A stretch of DNA of 64,000 nt from Paenibacillus stellifer (GCF_000758685.1 NZ_CP009286.1:3316501-3380500), one strand, 5' to 3'; positions 35,107 to 45,341 are shown, numbered from the stretch's first letter. Translations and numbers: made by a program. Notes: generated by a model from the sequence alone, not told the origin.

Positions 35107-35136
35107 TATTATGACGACACGGCGGTAATCCTATGC
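35107..35136 (-). promoter_or_regulatory. Sigma-G-type promoter of the sleB-like gene
   Basis: Minus strand GCATA (35132-35136), exactly 18 bp, CATAATA (35107-35113), fitting GHATR-N18-CATNHTA. The leader would be about 45 nt. Confidence 0.7.
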
Positions 35137-35218
35137 ACTCCCTCCAAGAGAGGCAATGATGAGCACTGAGGCAGGCGGCACGGTGGTTCCAAGAGGATGT
35201 CTCCTGATTTCGGACGAC

Positions 35219-35253
35219 AAAAAGGCGTTCCCCTCCGATGAGAAGGAACGCCT
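35219..35253 (-). terminator. Terminator of spoIIIE
   Basis: AGGCGTTCC/GGAACGCCT, nine perfect pairs, then TTTTTGTCG on the minus strand. Confidence 0.85.
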
Positions 35254-35275
35254 GACCACTCCTTTATACCGCTGC

Positions 35276-37942
35276 TCAGGAGCTAATCCGGTTCTGCTGA
35301 TATTGCTCAAGCGATATCAGCACCTCGCGCGGCTTGCTTCCCTCATATGGCCCAATTACGCCCCGTGCCTCCATGGAATCGATCAGCCTCGCAGCTCTGG
35401 TATATCCAACGCGCATCCGGCGCTGCAGCAGGGAGACCGATGCCTGCTTCGCCTCAAGCACGATCTGAACTGCTTGATCATACAGTTCGTCCTGCGGCTC
35501 TTCGGCTTCCGAAGACATCTCGTCAATCTCAGGTACGATCGACTCATCGTATTCCGCTTCGCCCTGGCTGCTGACATAATGAACGATCGCTTCCACTTCC
35601 GCATCACTCATGAAAGCGCCCTGAACGCGAATCGGCTTGGAGGAACCCATCGGCATAAAGAGCATATCTCCGCGTCCGAGCAGCTTCTCCGCACCCGCCA
35701 TATCGAGAATCGTCCGGGAGTCCACCTGTGAAGACACACCGAAAGCGATACGGGACGGGATATTTGCCTTGATAACGCCGGTAATAACGTCTACGGACGG
35801 TCGTTGGGTAGCGATAATCAGGTGAATGCCGGCCGCGCGCGCCATCTGGGCAAGCCGGCATATGGCATCCTCGACATCGCCCGCGGCGACCATCATCAAA
35901 TCGGCCAACTCGTCAACGATAACGACGATGTAGGGCAGGACGGCGGCGGGATTATCCTTCATCAGCTGATTATAGCCTTCCACATTGCGCGTTCCCGATT
36001 TGGAGAACAGCTCGTACCGCTTCTCCATCTCGACCACGATCTTCTTAAGGGCCAGGCTGGCGCGTTTCGGATCGGTAACCACAGGAGCCATGAGATGTGG
36101 AATGCCGTTATATACATTCAGCTCGACCATCTTGGGGTCGACCATCAGAAATTTGACTTCTTCCGGCTTCGCCTTGTACAAGATGCTCGTGATGATGCCG
36201 TTGATGCAGACCGACTTGCCGGAACCCGTAGCGCCGGCAACAAGAAGATGGGGCATCCGTGCCAGATTGCCGATAATGGTCTGGCCCGAAATATCGCGTC
36301 CGAAGGCGATTGTCAGCTTGGATTCTGCCTCCTGGAAAATTGGGGTCTCCATCACTTCTCTCATGGTAACCAACGATACCTCCGGATTAGGCACCTCGAT
36401 GCCGATCGCGGATTTGCCCGGGATAGGCGCTTCCATCCGGATGTCCTTTGCCGCCAGCGCCAACGCAATGTCATCCGTCAAATTAACGATCCGGCTAACC
36501 TTGACCCCGATATCCGGCTGGATTTCGTAGCGGGTAACCGCTGGTCCGCGTACGACCTCAAGAACCTTGGCGCGTACGCCGAAGCTCTCGAGCGTCGCCT
36601 CGAGCTTGCGGGCCGTCTGCATATAGTCATTCTGATCGCTGCCCTTTCCGCCGTTGTTAGGCTTGGACAACAGACGGAAATGCGGAAGCTTGTACGGCTT
36701 TGGCTTCGGCACCGGTTTGGGCTCTTCCGCCCCGGATATCGGCTCGGCAGATCCGGTCGACACTGCGTCCGTCACACTGCCCACTTCCGCTGCCAATGCA
36801 TCAGGCTCCGCTTGTGACAGTTCGGGATCGCCGAAATCATTCGGCGTCTGTCCAGTGTCCAGCTCCAGATCTCCAGTACGCATGCTGCTGCGGGCCGCAG
36901 GCGAGAACTCGCCCCATTCCTCCCGCTCTTCTTCGCTCAGCCCCTCCGAGCGGATATGCTGGAAGAAATCGCGGATAATCGGCGTAACCTCTTCCAGATC
37001 CTCTTCCTCCGGATGAAAATCTTCGAAGTCATCAAAGTTGTCATTCGAAGATGCCGTGAATCCCGACATAATCGGCATGGCTTCAGCCGGAAGCGCAGGC
37101 TCTTCCTCCAATTCCGGGTTAGATTCTACACGTTCCCGGGCTGGCTTGCGCTGCATCAGCCGCTCGAAGAATTGAGGAGCCTTGCGGCTTGGCAGCGACG
37201 TCTCCTGTTCCTCCTCGTCTTCCTCATCCTCTTCAGCCTCCACATGCTGCGCCTTCCCTCTGCCGCCGGATGTACGGCTTGCTATGGGAACGGCCTTCGG
37301 CCGATTGGCCGCTCTCTTCTTCAGCTCCTTGGCCAGCTTCACCAGCCTGACGCGCAGAAGACCGAACAGCTCGATATAGGAAAGGTTCGTCACCAGCATG
37401 AAGCTGATCGCCAGCATCACGATCATGATCAGCTTCGCGCCAAGCGTCCCGAACAGCATTAGCAGCAGAGCGAATGTCAGCCCGCCCGCGTAACCGCCTC
37501 CGATATCTTTACCGAGCATGTAGACGCTATCGCTTTCAGCGCCGGGTTTCAGAGCAGCGGCCAAATCCTTCTGCGTCTGTGAAATGACATTGCCGGGATG
37601 CAGCATTGAAACGGGTCCAAGCTTCTGTTCCATCGTCGAGATGGTACTCATAAGACAGAGCGAAAGGACCAGGAGAAAGACTCCAGTATAGCGGCTCGAC
37701 CAGTTGGTGGGCCATTTGCGGAAGATCATGACTGACAATCCATAATAGATGCCCACCAAGGGAAGCACGAAGTAAAATCTGCCAAGCAGGTAGCCAGCCA
37801 GGTTAGAAAGAGACCTGCCCACGGCTGCCTCGCCGGACAGAGCAATCACCGAGAATGTAATAAGCAGAATGCCGTAAATTTCGTATTTTAAGACGCTGCC
37901 GAGCAGCGCCTTCTTTTTTTTGCGTTTTTTCCGTTTTGCCAC
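35276..37942 (-). CDS. spoIIIE: DNA translocase SpoIIIE/FtsK
   Basis: About 888 residues. Basic start ([14 protein letters not shown]), four or five N-terminal transmembrane helices (to about 165), a long acidic, low-complexity linker (about 190-400), then the ATPase motor with Walker [14 protein letters not shown] and Walker [14 protein letters not shown], and a C-terminal winged-helix gamma domain ([20 protein letters not shown]) that reads orientation sequences. It pumps chromosomes across septa, including into the forespore. GTG 37942 follows GGGGGTGG at good spacing; the frame to 37990 is an extension. Position beside ylzJ/tepA matches B. subtilis spoIIIE rather than sftA. Confidence 0.93.
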   Translation of the reverse strand: MAKRKKRKKKKALLGSVLKYEIYGILLITFSVIALSGEAAVGRSLSNLAGYLLGRFYFVLPLVGIYYGLSVMIFRKWPTNWSSRYTGVFLLVLSLCLMSTISTMEQKLGPVSMLHPGNVISQTQKDLAAALKPGAESDSVYMLGKDIGGGYAGGLTFALLLMLFGTLGAKLIMIVMLAISFMLVTNLSYIELFGLLRVRLVKLAKELKKRAANRPKAVPIASRTSGGRGKAQHVEAEEDEEDEEEQETSLPSRKAPQFFERLMQRKPARERVESNPELEEEPALPAEAMPIMSGFTASSNDNFDDFEDFHPEEEDLEEVTPIIRDFFQHIRSEGLSEEEREEWGEFSPAARSSMRTGDLELDTGQTPNDFGDPELSQAEPDALAAEVGSVTDAVSTGSAEPISGAEEPKPVPKPKPYKLPHFRLLSKPNNGGKGSDQNDYMQTARKLEATLESFGVRAKVLEVVRGPAVTRYEIQPDIGVKVSRIVNLTDDIALALAAKDIRMEAPIPGKSAIGIEVPNPEVSLVTMREVMETPIFQEAESKLTIAFGRDISGQTIIGNLARMPHLLVAGATGSGKSVCINGIITSILYKAKPEEVKFLMVDPKMVELNVYNGIPHLMAPVVTDPKRASLALKKIVVEMEKRYELFSKSGTRNVEGYNQLMKDNPAAVLPYIVVIVDELADLMMVAAGDVEDAICRLAQMARAAGIHLIIATQRPSVDVITGVIKANIPSRIAFGVSSQVDSRTILDMAGAEKLLGRGDMLFMPMGSSKPIRVQGAFMSDAEVEAIVHYVSSQGEAEYDESIVPEIDEMSSEAEEPQDELYDQAVQIVLEAKQASVSLLQRRMRVGYTRAARLIDSMEARGVIGPYEGSKPREVLISLEQYQQNRISS

Positions 37943-38014
37943 GCCAGCCACCCCCGGAACAACATTATACCATATAATGGCGTGGCGCACCTATGTTCTG
38001 TTTTTGGTCCTACA

Positions 38015-38230
38015 TCACTGCCGGAGGTCGATAATGGCCCCTGGTGCAAGCCCGGAATCCAGATAGCGGTTCAGCGGACAATTCAGCAGCCGGATTACTC
38101 TCCCCCTGCCTTCATCAAGCGGTTCGACCTGCATCAGAATTCCCTGTACGACGACTTCGCGGGAAGATGGCGGCGCTTGAATCGCTCCTTCCCAGACCTG
38201 CTCAGCCGAGAGAACGGAGTATAGTATCAT
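38015..38230 (-). CDS. ylzJ: YlzJ-like protein
   Basis: 71-residue protein opening [15 protein letters not shown] and ending [14 protein letters not shown], the pattern of the YlzJ family found beside tepA and spoIIIE in Bacillales. Function unknown. Its ATG overlaps the tepA stop as ATGA, so translation is likely coupled. Confidence 0.82.
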   Translation of the reverse strand: MILYSVLSAEQVWEGAIQAPPSSREVVVQGILMQVEPLDEGRGRVIRLLNCPLNRYLDSGLAPGAIIDLRQ

Positions 38231-38994
38231 TGCGTCAGTCCTCCCGCTTCGGCCGGGGAGGCCTTGAAGGCAATGAGCTCGTTCAATTTCGACATTGCGG
38301 TTCCTATCCCTCCGACTTCATCCATCAAGCCGAACGACACCGCATCCGTACCGCCAACAGCCGTTCCGATATCGCGGTTTAGCTCGCCCGTCTTGAACAT
38401 TAAATCCTTGAACTGCTCTGGCGAAATCCGGGAGTGGGAAGTGACGAAACGCACAACCCGTTCCTGCATCTTCTCCATATATTCGAAGGTCTGAGGAACC
38501 CCAATGACCAGCCCGTTCATCCGGATCGGATGAATGGTCATGGTCGCACTCTCTGCTATGATGGAGTAGCTCGAGGAGACGGCGATAGGAACGCCGATGC
38601 TATGCCCTCCGCCGACCACTACAGTTACCGTAGGCTTCGATAACGAGGCGATCATTTCAGCAATTGCCAGCCCCGCCTCGACGTCTCCGCCGACGGTGTT
38701 CAGGATGATGAGGATTCCCTTGACAGTCTTGCTCTGCTCGGCAGCAACAAGCTGCGGGATAATATGCTCATATTTCGTCGTTTTGTTATGCGGCGGCATA
38801 ATAATATGCCCCTCAATCTGGCCGATTATAGTGATGCAGTAAATTTCCGGCTCGACGGTTGGAACAGCCGTCTGTCCGAATTCCTTCATCATCCCGACCG
38901 TTCCATTCGACTGCATCCCTTCGTCGGGTGGCTGAGTAGCCGGATCGGGCGTCTCGTTCACATATACCGTCTCAATTGCTTGATCATCTTTCAT
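38227..38994 (-). CDS. tepA: ClpP-like translocation-enhancing protease TepA
   Basis: About 255 residues of the ClpP/crotonase-like serine peptidase fold. Catalytic triad candidates are present: serine in GGGHSIGVP, histidine in TMTIHPIRM, and aspartate in GLMDEVGG. The N-terminal ~45 residues are an extra acidic extension. In B. subtilis TepA (YmfB) was linked to protein export and spore assembly. ATG 38994 follows AAGGGAG; the frame to 39114 includes unlikely upstream sequence. It overlaps ylzJ by four bases. Confidence 0.88.
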   Translation of the reverse strand: MKDDQAIETVYVNETPDPATQPPDEGMQSNGTVGMMKEFGQTAVPTVEPEIYCITIIGQIEGHIIMPPHNKTTKYEHIIPQLVAAEQSKTVKGILIILNTVGGDVEAGLAIAEMIASLSKPTVTVVVGGGHSIGVPIAVSSSYSIIAESATMTIHPIRMNGLVIGVPQTFEYMEKMQERVVRFVTSHSRISPEQFKDLMFKTGELNRDIGTAVGGTDAVSFGLMDEVGGIGTAMSKLNELIAFKASPAEAGGLTQ

Positions 38995-39111
38995 GCTCAG
39001 CACTCCCTTTGTCTGCCAGGCCGGTTCGGGGCCGGTCCTTTCGCATGGGTAATGGAATCTCCAGGTTAGTATGACGTTCCTCTCCCCGTATCTATGCACA
39101 GCCATAGACGC

Positions 39112-39174
39112 CAAAAAGCCTTTCCGCCGTGGAAACCGTCCAATATTTCCAGGCGAAAAGGCTTATTCGATTGA
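39112..39174 (-). terminator. Terminator of rnjB
   Basis: AAGCCTTT...CGCC-TGGAAA / TTTCC-ACGGCG...AAAGGCTT long stem with bulges, then TTTGGCG on the minus strand. Confidence 0.75.
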
Positions 39175-39201
39175 TTATCTAGAAATGAGGTAGCTCAGGT
39201 A

Positions 39202-40881
39202 TTACACTTCCATGATAATTGGCAGAATCATCGGTCTCCGGCGGGTCTGCTCATACAGGAAGCGGCCAAGCGAATCCTTGACGCTCGTCTTGAGCGATGC
39301 CCACTCATTCACCTTCTCGCTCATGAGGCGCTGAAGGGTGCTGGATACGATGCGGTTCGCTTCGTCAAGCAGCCCCTCCGATTCGCGGACATACACAAAT
39401 CCGCGGGAAATGATGTCGGGACCGGAGACGATTGCTCCGTTTTGCTTGCTCAGCGTTACTACGACGACCAGGATACCATCTTGCGACAGCAGTTTGCGGT
39501 CGCGAAGCACGATATTGCCGACATCGCCGACGCCAAGTCCGTCGATCAGCACATTGCCGGAAGTTACCTTGCCGGCTTTGCGAGCCGATCCTCCCTGAAT
39601 TTCCACAACTTCACCAAGCTCGGTGATAAAGATATTGTCCGGATCGACGCCGACGGATTGCGCCAGAAGCGCATGTCTGCGCTGCATGCGGTATTCACCG
39701 TGAATCGGAATGAAGAACTTCGGTTTCATCAGATTGAGCATCAGTTTAAGCTCTTCCTGACTGCCGTGACCTGATACGTGCACACCGGAGTTCGAACCGC
39801 TGTAGATAACGTCGGCTCCAAGACGGAATAGCTCGTCAATCGTGCGGCCAATATATTTCTCGTTACCCGGTACCGGGGTAGCCGCGATGATAACCGTATC
39901 GCCAGGCAGAATATCCACCTTGCGATGGCTGGAGCGAGCCATCCGTGTCAGCGCTGACATCGGCTCTCCCTGGCTGCCTGTGCAGAGAACGACGACGCGG
40001 TTGGCCGCCATCCGGTTCATCTCTTCAGGCTCAATCAGCATGCCATCCGGCATATGCAGATAACCGAGCTCGGAAGCGATGGACACGACGTTGACCATGC
40101 TGCGGCCGATAACGGTAATCTTGCGTCCCGTCTGCTCCGCAGCATTGACGACCTGCTGAATGCGGTGAACGTTGGAGGCGAAGGTCGCCACGACTACACG
40201 TTGCTCGGCTTTGCGGAAAATATCCTCCAGCACGACGCCAACATTCTTCTCCGAAGGCGTGAAGCCCGGCTTCTCCGCGTTCGTACTGTCAGACATCAGT
40301 GCCAGTACGCCGCGTTGTCCGATTTCGGCCATGCGGTGCAGGTTCGCAAATTGACCATTGACTGGGGTATGGTCGAATTTGAAGTCACCCGTATGGACAA
40401 CGTTGCCTTCCGGAGTCTCGATGCATACGCCGACGGAATCCGGAATACTGTGATTCGTGCGGAAGAACGTTACGACGAGCGTGCTTCCGAGCTTGACTTC
40501 CGAATCCTCGTGAATCAGAATGCGCTTGGTCTCACCAAGCAGATTGGCTTCCTTAAGCTTATTCTCTACAAGTCCAAGCGTGAGCTTCGTTCCGTATACC
40601 GGAACGTTCAGATGCTTAAGCACATAAGGCAGGCCTCCGATATGGTCTTCGTGACCATGTGTCAGCACAATGCCTCTTACCTTGTCGCGGTTCTCCGTCA
40701 AATAGGAAATATCCGGAATAACGATATCAATGCCGAGCATATCCTCTTCTGGGAACTTCAATCCCGAATCCACGACGACAATGTCGTTACCGTATTGGAC
40801 TACGTACATGTTTTTTCCGATCTCACCGACTCCGCCCAATGCGAAGATCATCAGTTTATCGTTGTTGTTTTTTTTGGACAA
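39202..40881 (-). CDS. rnjB: Ribonuclease J
   Basis: 559-residue beta-CASP metallo-beta-lactamase RNase with 5' exo- and endonuclease activity on RNA. Zinc-site motif LTHGHEDHIGGLPY, later HTGDFKFDH and the beta-CASP motifs (SDSTNAEKPG, VATFASNVHRI, HVSGHGSQEE, FFIPIHGEYR). It begins with TTG 40881, ten bases after AGGAGGG. Eight consecutive A residues in codons 3-5 could cause slippage. Location upstream of tepA and after dapA matches rnjB of B. subtilis rather than rnjA. Confidence 0.92.
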   Translation of the reverse strand: MSKKNNNDKLMIFALGGVGEIGKNMYVVQYGNDIVVVDSGLKFPEEDMLGIDIVIPDISYLTENRDKVRGIVLTHGHEDHIGGLPYVLKHLNVPVYGTKLTLGLVENKLKEANLLGETKRILIHEDSEVKLGSTLVVTFFRTNHSIPDSVGVCIETPEGNVVHTGDFKFDHTPVNGQFANLHRMAEIGQRGVLALMSDSTNAEKPGFTPSEKNVGVVLEDIFRKAEQRVVVATFASNVHRIQQVVNAAEQTGRKITVIGRSMVNVVSIASELGYLHMPDGMLIEPEEMNRMAANRVVVLCTGSQGEPMSALTRMARSSHRKVDILPGDTVIIAATPVPGNEKYIGRTIDELFRLGADVIYSGSNSGVHVSGHGSQEELKLMLNLMKPKFFIPIHGEYRMQRRHALLAQSVGVDPDNIFITELGEVVEIQGGSARKAGKVTSGNVLIDGLGVGDVGNIVLRDRKLLSQDGILVVVVTLSKQNGAIVSGPDIISRGFVYVRESEGLLDEANRIVSSTLQRLMSEKVNEWASLKTSVKDSLGRFLYEQTRRRPMILPIIMEV

Positions 40882-41240
40882 ATGAATCTAACCCTCCTAA
40901 ATTAATGTTGGACGTCATATGTTATTTAAATACAGACCTTCAATTGTACAGGCGCCATGCGCAATGAAATAGCAGAATAATCCGCCAAAACGAACTACAA
41001 AGGCCTAACGAATAACCTTAACGAGAGTCCTCCGCACCCGGGAGCACACTTCTGTGTAGGCGGACAGCTGCTATTCGGACAACGGCACTCCACCACCGCC
41101 TTCATACAATTCGCGATTGCACAAAGAAACGTCAGTAATGGTAAAAAATGCCCATGCATCCGGACAGACTTAGAGCGTTAACCAATAACGGAAAAATTGC
41201 CGCGTATTCAATTTTTAACCGCACCCAGTCACTTAAACCC

Positions 41241-41246
41241 ATTATA
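41241..41246 (-). promoter_or_regulatory. Candidate -10 box for rnjB, with a long leader
   Basis: A perfect TATAAT on the minus strand, with TTGTTT 18 bp upstream as a weak -35. It implies a leader of about 350 nt containing GTCCGCC...GGAGGAC-type pairing (about 41027-41065). No gene is convincing in the 612-bp gap 40882-41493; a 69-codon frame at 41132-41341 looks spurious. Confidence 0.4.
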
Positions 41247-41433
41247 CATGATATTTTTGTCAAAAAACAAGTCGCGGGAATCAGATAGACATATTCTTCC
41301 CCGGGAAGCGGACAAACTTGCGTTCCCCGCCCCGAAATCATGATTCAGAAATAATCGCCTGCAATCATCATTAAGCTCCCTGCCTTTTACCTAGTGATCG
41401 AGAGCCATTAATCATGCAGCATATCAAATATGT

Positions 41434-41467
41434 ATAAAAAAACCAGGCCCTTCTCAAGGACCCGGTT
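41434..41467 (-). terminator. Terminator of dapA
   Basis: AACCGGGTCCTT-GAG-AAGGGCCTGGTT followed by TTTTTTATAC on the minus strand. Confidence 0.85.
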
Positions 41468-41493
41468 CATAAAATGATATTCATCTGATCAGT

Positions 41494-42369
41494 TCAAAGG
41501 ACAAGCTTCTTGATAAATTCGGCCTCCGACTCATTCGGGGAGATCAGAGGCAGACGGACGGAGCCTACGCTGACGCCTTTAAGCTCCAGCGCATACTTGA
41601 CCGCCGAAGGATTCGGCAGCGGATGCGGACACTCGAACAGCCCCTTGAAGACCGGAAACAGCGCTCTGTGCAGCCGGCCCGCTTCCTGAACATTGCCCTC
41701 CAAAAAGGAATTGATCATTTCAGACATGCGTCTGCCTTCGATATGGCTGGCTACACTGATAATGCCGTGTCCCCCGACCGCCATCATCGGCAGCCCCGCT
41801 GAATCGTCGCCCGAGTAGACATGGAAGTCCGGTTGGCAATCAGCGGCGATTAAGGCAACATGATCGACCGATGCGCACTCCTTGGTCGCTACAATGTTCG
41901 GAATGCGCGACAGGCGCAGCGTCGTCTCCGCACTCATGCAGATGCCCGTCCGGCTAGGAACGTTGTAGAGAATGAGCGGAAGCTTCGTCTCGCCGGCAAT
42001 CGCCGAGAAATGGCGGTACAGACCTTCCTGGTTCGGCTTGTTGTAATAGGGAACGACCAGCAGAGCGCCGTCAACGCCGATGGCTTCCGCTTCCTTCGTA
42101 AGTTCGATCGAATGCTTGGTGCTGTTGGAACCGGTGCCTGCGATCACCTTGCAGCGCCCAGCCGCTTTGTCCAGGACAAAGGAAAACATCTGCAGCTTCT
42201 CTTTATCGCTCAGCGTAGGTGACTCGCCGGTTGTTCCGCAGACAACGAGCGCCTCCGACTTCTGCTCTTCTATCAGGTAATCGACGAGAGCGGCTGTTGC
42301 CTGCCAGTCGATTTCCCCCTCCTTGTCGAAAGGAGTGACCATTGCTGTAATAAGTCTTCCAAAATCCAC
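41494..42369 (-). CDS. dapA: 4-hydroxy-tetrahydrodipicolinate synthase
   Basis: 291-residue class I aldolase that condenses pyruvate and aspartate semialdehyde, the first step specific to lysine and dipicolinate. Schiff-base lysine in VATKECASVD, catalytic tyrosine in LILYNVPSRTG, and the GTTGESPTL substrate loop are present. It follows dapG by 15 bp and is part of the dpaAB-dapGA cluster that supplies both peptidoglycan and spore-core dipicolinic acid. Confidence 0.96.
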   Translation of the reverse strand: MDFGRLITAMVTPFDKEGEIDWQATAALVDYLIEEQKSEALVVCGTTGESPTLSDKEKLQMFSFVLDKAAGRCKVIAGTGSNSTKHSIELTKEAEAIGVDGALLVVPYYNKPNQEGLYRHFSAIAGETKLPLILYNVPSRTGICMSAETTLRLSRIPNIVATKECASVDHVALIAADCQPDFHVYSGDDSAGLPMMAVGGHGIISVASHIEGRRMSEMINSFLEGNVQEAGRLHRALFPVFKGLFECPHPLPNPSAVKYALELKGVSVGSVRLPLISPNESEAEFIKKLVL

Positions 42370-42384
42370 TCTGAATTCCTCCTG

Positions 42385-43605
42385 TTAACGGTGTAATTCA
42401 AACTTGGAATGCAGCGCGCGTAGGCTTTGCACCATATCTTCCTTCTTGACCAGAACCCAGATTGTCGTGTTGGAGTCGGCTGATTGCAGGATTTGGATGT
42501 TATGGGCGCTAAGCGCCTCAACGATTCGGGCCATAATGCCGGGAACGCCGTTGATGCCGCCCCCGATCACGGATACTTTGACGCAGCCGGAAAGGCTTTT
42601 CGGACGAAGCCCGATTTCCTGAAGTGCAGCGATCGCTTTCTCCGAGCTGCAATCAAATACGGTATAGACGGCGCTTGTCGGCGTCACATTAATAAAATCC
42701 ACGCTGATGCCGGCATCCGCCATGCTCTTGAAGATTTGAAGCTGAACCCCTGTACCGTTGCCGTCCGGGCAATCGACTGAGATCTGTGTAATATTGCTGA
42801 CATAGGCGATCCCGGTAACATAGCGGTCTACAATGCCGGTTGAGATATCCTGAAACCCTTCCGGATGCGTGACCAGCGTTCCTTCGCCGTCTGAGAACGT
42901 TGAGCGCACACGGACCGGAATCTGAGCCTGCATGGCAATCTCTACGGCGCGCGGATGAATGACCTTGGCGCCCTGGTAGGCCATGTTGCAGATTTCGGTG
43001 TAGCTCACATAGGTCAGCGGCTTCGCGTCCTCAACAATACGAGGATCGGCGGTCAGAATGCCGTTGACGTCGGTGTAAATGTCGACCATATCCGCCCGGA
43101 GAGCTGCGCCCAGTGCCGTAGCGGAGGTGTCACTTCCACCCCGGCCGAGAGTTGTGAAGTCGCCTTCTTCCGTCTGTCCCTGAAAGCCGGTGACGATGAC
43201 AACCTTCTGGCCGCGCAGCTCGCGCTGTATCCGTTCGGGCCGCACATCGAGAATCCGGGCATTGCTGTAGCTGTTATCCGTAAGAAACCCTGCCTGGGCT
43301 CCGGTGAGCACCGTGGCAGGGATGCCTTCGCTTACAAGAAGACTGCACAGCGTCGTTGCCGATATGATTTCACCGCAGCACAGCAGTAAATCCTTTTCGC
43401 GGTCGGGTAGGGCGTCGCCGTTCTGAACGGCCCAGTCGAGGAGCGTGTCCGTCGCATACGGCTCACCCCGGCGGCCCATGGCGGATACCACAATAACGAG
43501 GCTGTAACCGTGCTCCAGCTCCCGCTTTACATGCCGGATGACATGCTCTCTCGCCTGAGGGGTGGACAGCGAGGTGCCGCCGAATTTTTGCACTAAAATA
43601 CCCAT
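42385..43605 (-). CDS. dapG: Aspartate kinase I
   Basis: 406 residues. Phosphorylates aspartate, starting the lysine/threonine/methionine/dipicolinate pathway. Kinase domain with VQKFGGTSL, TLGRGGSDTSATAL and VDIYTDVNGILTADP, followed by two ACT domains (about 255-406) that bind regulatory amino acids. Length and context match B. subtilis DapG, the isozyme inhibited by meso-diaminopimelate. The 200-bp upstream gap, where asd lies in B. subtilis, is structured (see 43606-43806). Confidence 0.95.
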   Translation of the reverse strand: MGILVQKFGGTSLSTPQAREHVIRHVKRELEHGYSLVIVVSAMGRRGEPYATDTLLDWAVQNGDALPDREKDLLLCCGEIISATTLCSLLVSEGIPATVLTGAQAGFLTDNSYSNARILDVRPERIQRELRGQKVVIVTGFQGQTEEGDFTTLGRGGSDTSATALGAALRADMVDIYTDVNGILTADPRIVEDAKPLTYVSYTEICNMAYQGAKVIHPRAVEIAMQAQIPVRVRSTFSDGEGTLVTHPEGFQDISTGIVDRYVTGIAYVSNITQISVDCPDGNGTGVQLQIFKSMADAGISVDFINVTPTSAVYTVFDCSSEKAIAALQEIGLRPKSLSGCVKVSVIGGGINGVPGIMARIVEALSAHNIQILQSADSNTTIWVLVKKEDMVQSLRALHSKFELHR

Positions 43606-43806
43606 GAATGATTCCTCCAGTTAGTAAACAACAAGCTGCATCTATTTCTCGTTCGCGGGTCGATAGTCAGCTTAATAAGCATACGGACCCCCGGCCCGCC
43701 GCTGCATAACATGCAGGGAATGCGAGAAATGGGTTGCCGTCCCCCGGGGAGGAGGACGGCTGAGATCTGCGGCTGCACTAGCCCAGGCAGTCAACAGACA
43801 AATCAA
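43606..43806 (-). promoter_or_regulatory. Structured leader between dpaB and dapG
   Basis: Minus-strand pairings: ATTTCTCG (43723-43730) with CGAGAAAT (43644-43651), enclosing a hairpin CTGCAT-GTT-ATGCAG (43702-43716). A separate GCCGTCC/GGACGGC stem lies at 43736-43760, with no T-tract. No known riboswitch class was recognised. A GGAGG ribosome site for dapG follows. Confidence 0.4.
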
Positions 43807-44403
43807 TTATGCTGAATGAAACCGTTCGATGATCATCGGCTGCAGCTGGGAGCCTTGAAGCGCCGCGTAGCACGCTTCGGGAATCAGCTCCATCTTCGCT
43901 ACCAATGAATTCGGCTTCGCTTGCGGGTTATCCTGTCCGAACGGAACGAAATATATATTCTTCGTTACCAGAAGCTTCGCGATATTGGCTGCGTTCAAAC
44001 CGAGTCCGTCGTTGGTCGAGATCGCGAGAACGAGCGGACGTCCGTTGCGCATTTGGCATTTGGCCGCCATCAGGACGGGGCCGTCGGTCATGGCATTGGC
44101 CAACTTGCTAGTGGTATTTCCTGTGCAGGGTGCAATAGTCAGCACATCAAGCAGCTTGGATGGACCCAGCGGTTCCGCTTCAACAATTGTAGAAATGATA
44201 TCATTCCCCGTTATTTCTTTCAACTGTTTTAGCCAATTTTCTGATGTGCCGAACCGGGTATCCGTTGACAATACGGAAGCCGAGACAATCGGTACAACAT
44301 TGGCTCCTTCCTCGACGAAACGCTTAATCTGGGGCATGACCTCCGAAAAGGTGCAGTGCGAACCGGTGATCGCGTAGCCTACCGTCTTGCCTTGCCAGTT
44401 CAT
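43807..44403 (-). CDS. dpaB: Dipicolinate synthase subunit B
   Basis: 198-residue flavoprotein-like subunit (SpoVFB) that with DpaA oxidises dihydroxy-tetrahydrodipicolinate to dipicolinic acid in the mother cell. It shows a flavoprotein fold: TVGYAITGSHCTFSEVMPQI, VLTIAPCTGNTTSKLANAMTDG and LVLAISTNDGLGLNAANI. The ATG overlaps the dpaA stop by four bases. Present only in endospore formers. Confidence 0.95.
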   Translation of the reverse strand: MNWQGKTVGYAITGSHCTFSEVMPQIKRFVEEGANVVPIVSASVLSTDTRFGTSENWLKQLKEITGNDIISTIVEAEPLGPSKLLDVLTIAPCTGNTTSKLANAMTDGPVLMAAKCQMRNGRPLVLAISTNDGLGLNAANIAKLLVTKNIYFVPFGQDNPQAKPNSLVAKMELIPEACYAALQGSQLQPMIIERFHSA

Positions 44404-45299
44404 CCTTTATCCCCCTTTGTCAAAGACCGTTCCGATATGGACAGCAAAAGTGCGCCCGCCATAATCATGCCAGCGCTCTTGGGCGCGACAATGCCGGGAA
44501 GGCCCGGAGCGAGAAGCGCCGTTATTCCCCGTTTCTCTGCATAACGAAAATCCACCCCGCCCGGTGCCGATGCCAAGTCGATGATGCAGGCATGCCTCGG
44601 CAGGCGGGACAGTACCTTAGCCGTCAATATCAGATCGGGTACGGTATTGAACACATAATCCGCATCGCCTACATGCTCGGGGAGTCGGTCTGTCATGAAC
44701 GGCTTCCACCCCATCACCTCGGCCCGTGCAAAATGCTCCCGCTTCCGCACACCGGCCGATACCCTTGCGCCAAGCCCCTGCAGGCTCTTGGCCATGGTGA
44801 AGCCGGTCCTTCCGAGTCCAAGCACGAGAGCGTGCGAGCCGTGAATGGTGAAATCCGTATTCTGAATCGCCATTACAAGCGCGCCCTCGGCGGTCGGTAT
44901 CGAATTGTAGATCGCGACATCATCGCGGTTCAGAAGCTCGACCAGATCCAGTCCGGCTTCCACACACAGCGATTTCAGGTACGTCTTCGCCATCCCGGTA
45001 TAGACTGTACAGTGTCCGGGCAGCGCCCTCATCAGTTCCGCATCCAGCCGCAGCGGTCCGCTGGCGTACTTGGCGCTGATGTTGCCTTCGTCATCGCAGC
45101 CAACCGTCGGCAGCACCAGCACATCCGCCTGAGCGAGAAGAGCCCCCGACAGCTCCTCCAGTTCCACCCCATCACAGGGCGTTTCCCACATATCAAACCC
45201 GGCAGCGCTTACTGCCGCATCCATCTCCACACATTTCCGCATCACTTCGATTTGTCTTGCGTCTCCGCCCAGGAATACGATCCTGACGCCAGTCAGCAT
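44400..45299 (-). CDS. dpaA: Dipicolinate synthase subunit A
   Basis: 299-residue NAD(P)-binding subunit (SpoVFA). Rossmann motif LVLGLGRTGFTMAKSLQGLG (about 153-172), an N-terminal VFLGGDARQIEVMRKC segment, and IIDLASAPGGVDF typical of the family. A sigma-K-like promoter at 45342-45370 agrees with mother-cell expression late in sporulation. It is translationally coupled to dpaB. Confidence 0.95.
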   Translation of the reverse strand: MLTGVRIVFLGGDARQIEVMRKCVEMDAAVSAAGFDMWETPCDGVELEELSGALLAQADVLVLPTVGCDDEGNISAKYASGPLRLDAELMRALPGHCTVYTGMAKTYLKSLCVEAGLDLVELLNRDDVAIYNSIPTAEGALVMAIQNTDFTIHGSHALVLGLGRTGFTMAKSLQGLGARVSAGVRKREHFARAEVMGWKPFMTDRLPEHVGDADYVFNTVPDLILTAKVLSRLPRHACIIDLASAPGGVDFRYAEKRGITALLAPGLPGIVAPKSAGMIMAGALLLSISERSLTKGDKG

Positions 45300-45341
45300 A
45301 AGGATGACGCTCCTTTCACCATTGCTACTTCAACCATGAAG

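Noticed and set aside
41132..41341. 69-codon minus-strand frame in the rnjB-dapA gap
   Set aside because: No ribosome site, mixed composition and no recognisable domain; it overlaps the putative -10 box region.
43736..43760. Terminator after dpaB
   Set aside because: A good GCCGTCC/GGACGGC stem but followed by AACCC without a T-run, so it is better described as leader structure.
43606..43806. Lysine riboswitch or T-box upstream of dapG
   Set aside because: The hallmark conserved sequences of either class were not found in this 200-bp stretch.
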